64,000 bases of DNA from Deinococcus hopiensis KR-140. GTDB taxonomy: Bacteria; Deinococcota; Deinococci; Deinococcales; Deinococcaceae. Positions 64,000-64,000 of this stretch are shown here, piece after piece. Under the pieces are notes generated by a model. It had not been told where the DNA came from. It ran no database searches and was given only the letters and a program-made list of their open reading frames with translations. The position numbers and the translations under genes are program-made. Within the stretch, counting starts at the first letter, position 1. Every line of letters begins with the position of its first letter. The stretch is from NCBI RefSeq assembly GCF_900176165.1, contig NZ_FWWU01000009.1, positions 1,304,501 to 1,368,500 on the forward strand, read 5' to 3'.

Positions 64000-64000
64000 C

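Overview
The window looks like chromosomal DNA of a Deinococcus species. It is GC-rich. The encoded proteins resemble Deinococcus–Thermus families: an Nramp manganese transporter of the type structurally studied in D. radiodurans, SpoVS in a non-sporulating lineage, PhoX, and the DUF898 plus M48 pair. Many genes start 5-8 bases after a TANNNT -10 box with no Shine-Dalgarno site, which is the leaderless arrangement known from deinococci. This assignment rests on protein character and promoter style, not on a database search. I saw no rRNA, tRNA, CRISPR array, intact insertion sequence or replication origin.

Layout. 1-8.2 kb: maf (cut by the window edge), deoC, bcp-rpiA, two LysM cell-wall hydrolases (NlpC/P60 and M23), a family-4 uracil-DNA glycosylase, DUF1844-dtd and a hotdog thioesterase. 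8.3-16.6 kb: aat, mntH with a DtxR/MntR-like operator, serA, a CoA-disulfide reductase, a WD40-like secreted protein and a class V aminotransferase. 19-25 kb: a DsbA-like exported protein, a quinone oxidoreductase and a beta-oxidation pair (fadJ-like plus thiolase). 26-31.4 kb: a tightly overlapping five-gene operon encoding an extended SDR, an MBL-fold hydrolase, an F390-synthetase-like adenylating enzyme, a KAS III/OleA-like condensing enzyme and a membrane GT2 glycosyltransferase. 32-45 kb: a family-2 glycosidase, a BMP-type binding protein, aroA, a sorbosone dehydrogenase-like protein, a membrane protein, a nitroreductase, a Cys/Met PLP enzyme, an HxlR regulator next to a broken SDR, and DUF99. 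44.5-53 kb: M48/DUF898, ispG, a phosphoesterase, DUF4259, a His-rich NfeD/flotillin pair and a D-aminopeptidase. 53-59.6 kb: a coupled map, pentapeptide-repeat and phosphoesterase unit, then the potABCD polyamine transporter. 59.6-64 kb: PhoX, an ACT-like protein, SpoVS, a zinc metallopeptidase and a SufT/PaaD-like DUF59 protein.

Three themes stand out. First, the five-gene 26-31.4 kb operon has the enzyme classes expected of an acyl-condensing lipid or beta-lactone/olefin-like pathway, with a lactonase-type MBL protein and a glycosyltransferase added. It is the best candidate here for an uncharacterised system. Second, nearly every long gap between intact genes holds a decayed gene: at least a dozen, including a tyrosine phosphatase, a transglutaminase-like protein, a redoxin and an SDR with one internal stop. 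The housekeeping genes between them are undamaged. Third, there are small regulatory and repeat features: a dispersed ~150-bp repeat in two copies, related palindromic repeats inside the pot operon, a tandem operator-like repeat between qor and fadJ, a possible AUA start for potA, and a 45-codon leader ORF coupled to map.
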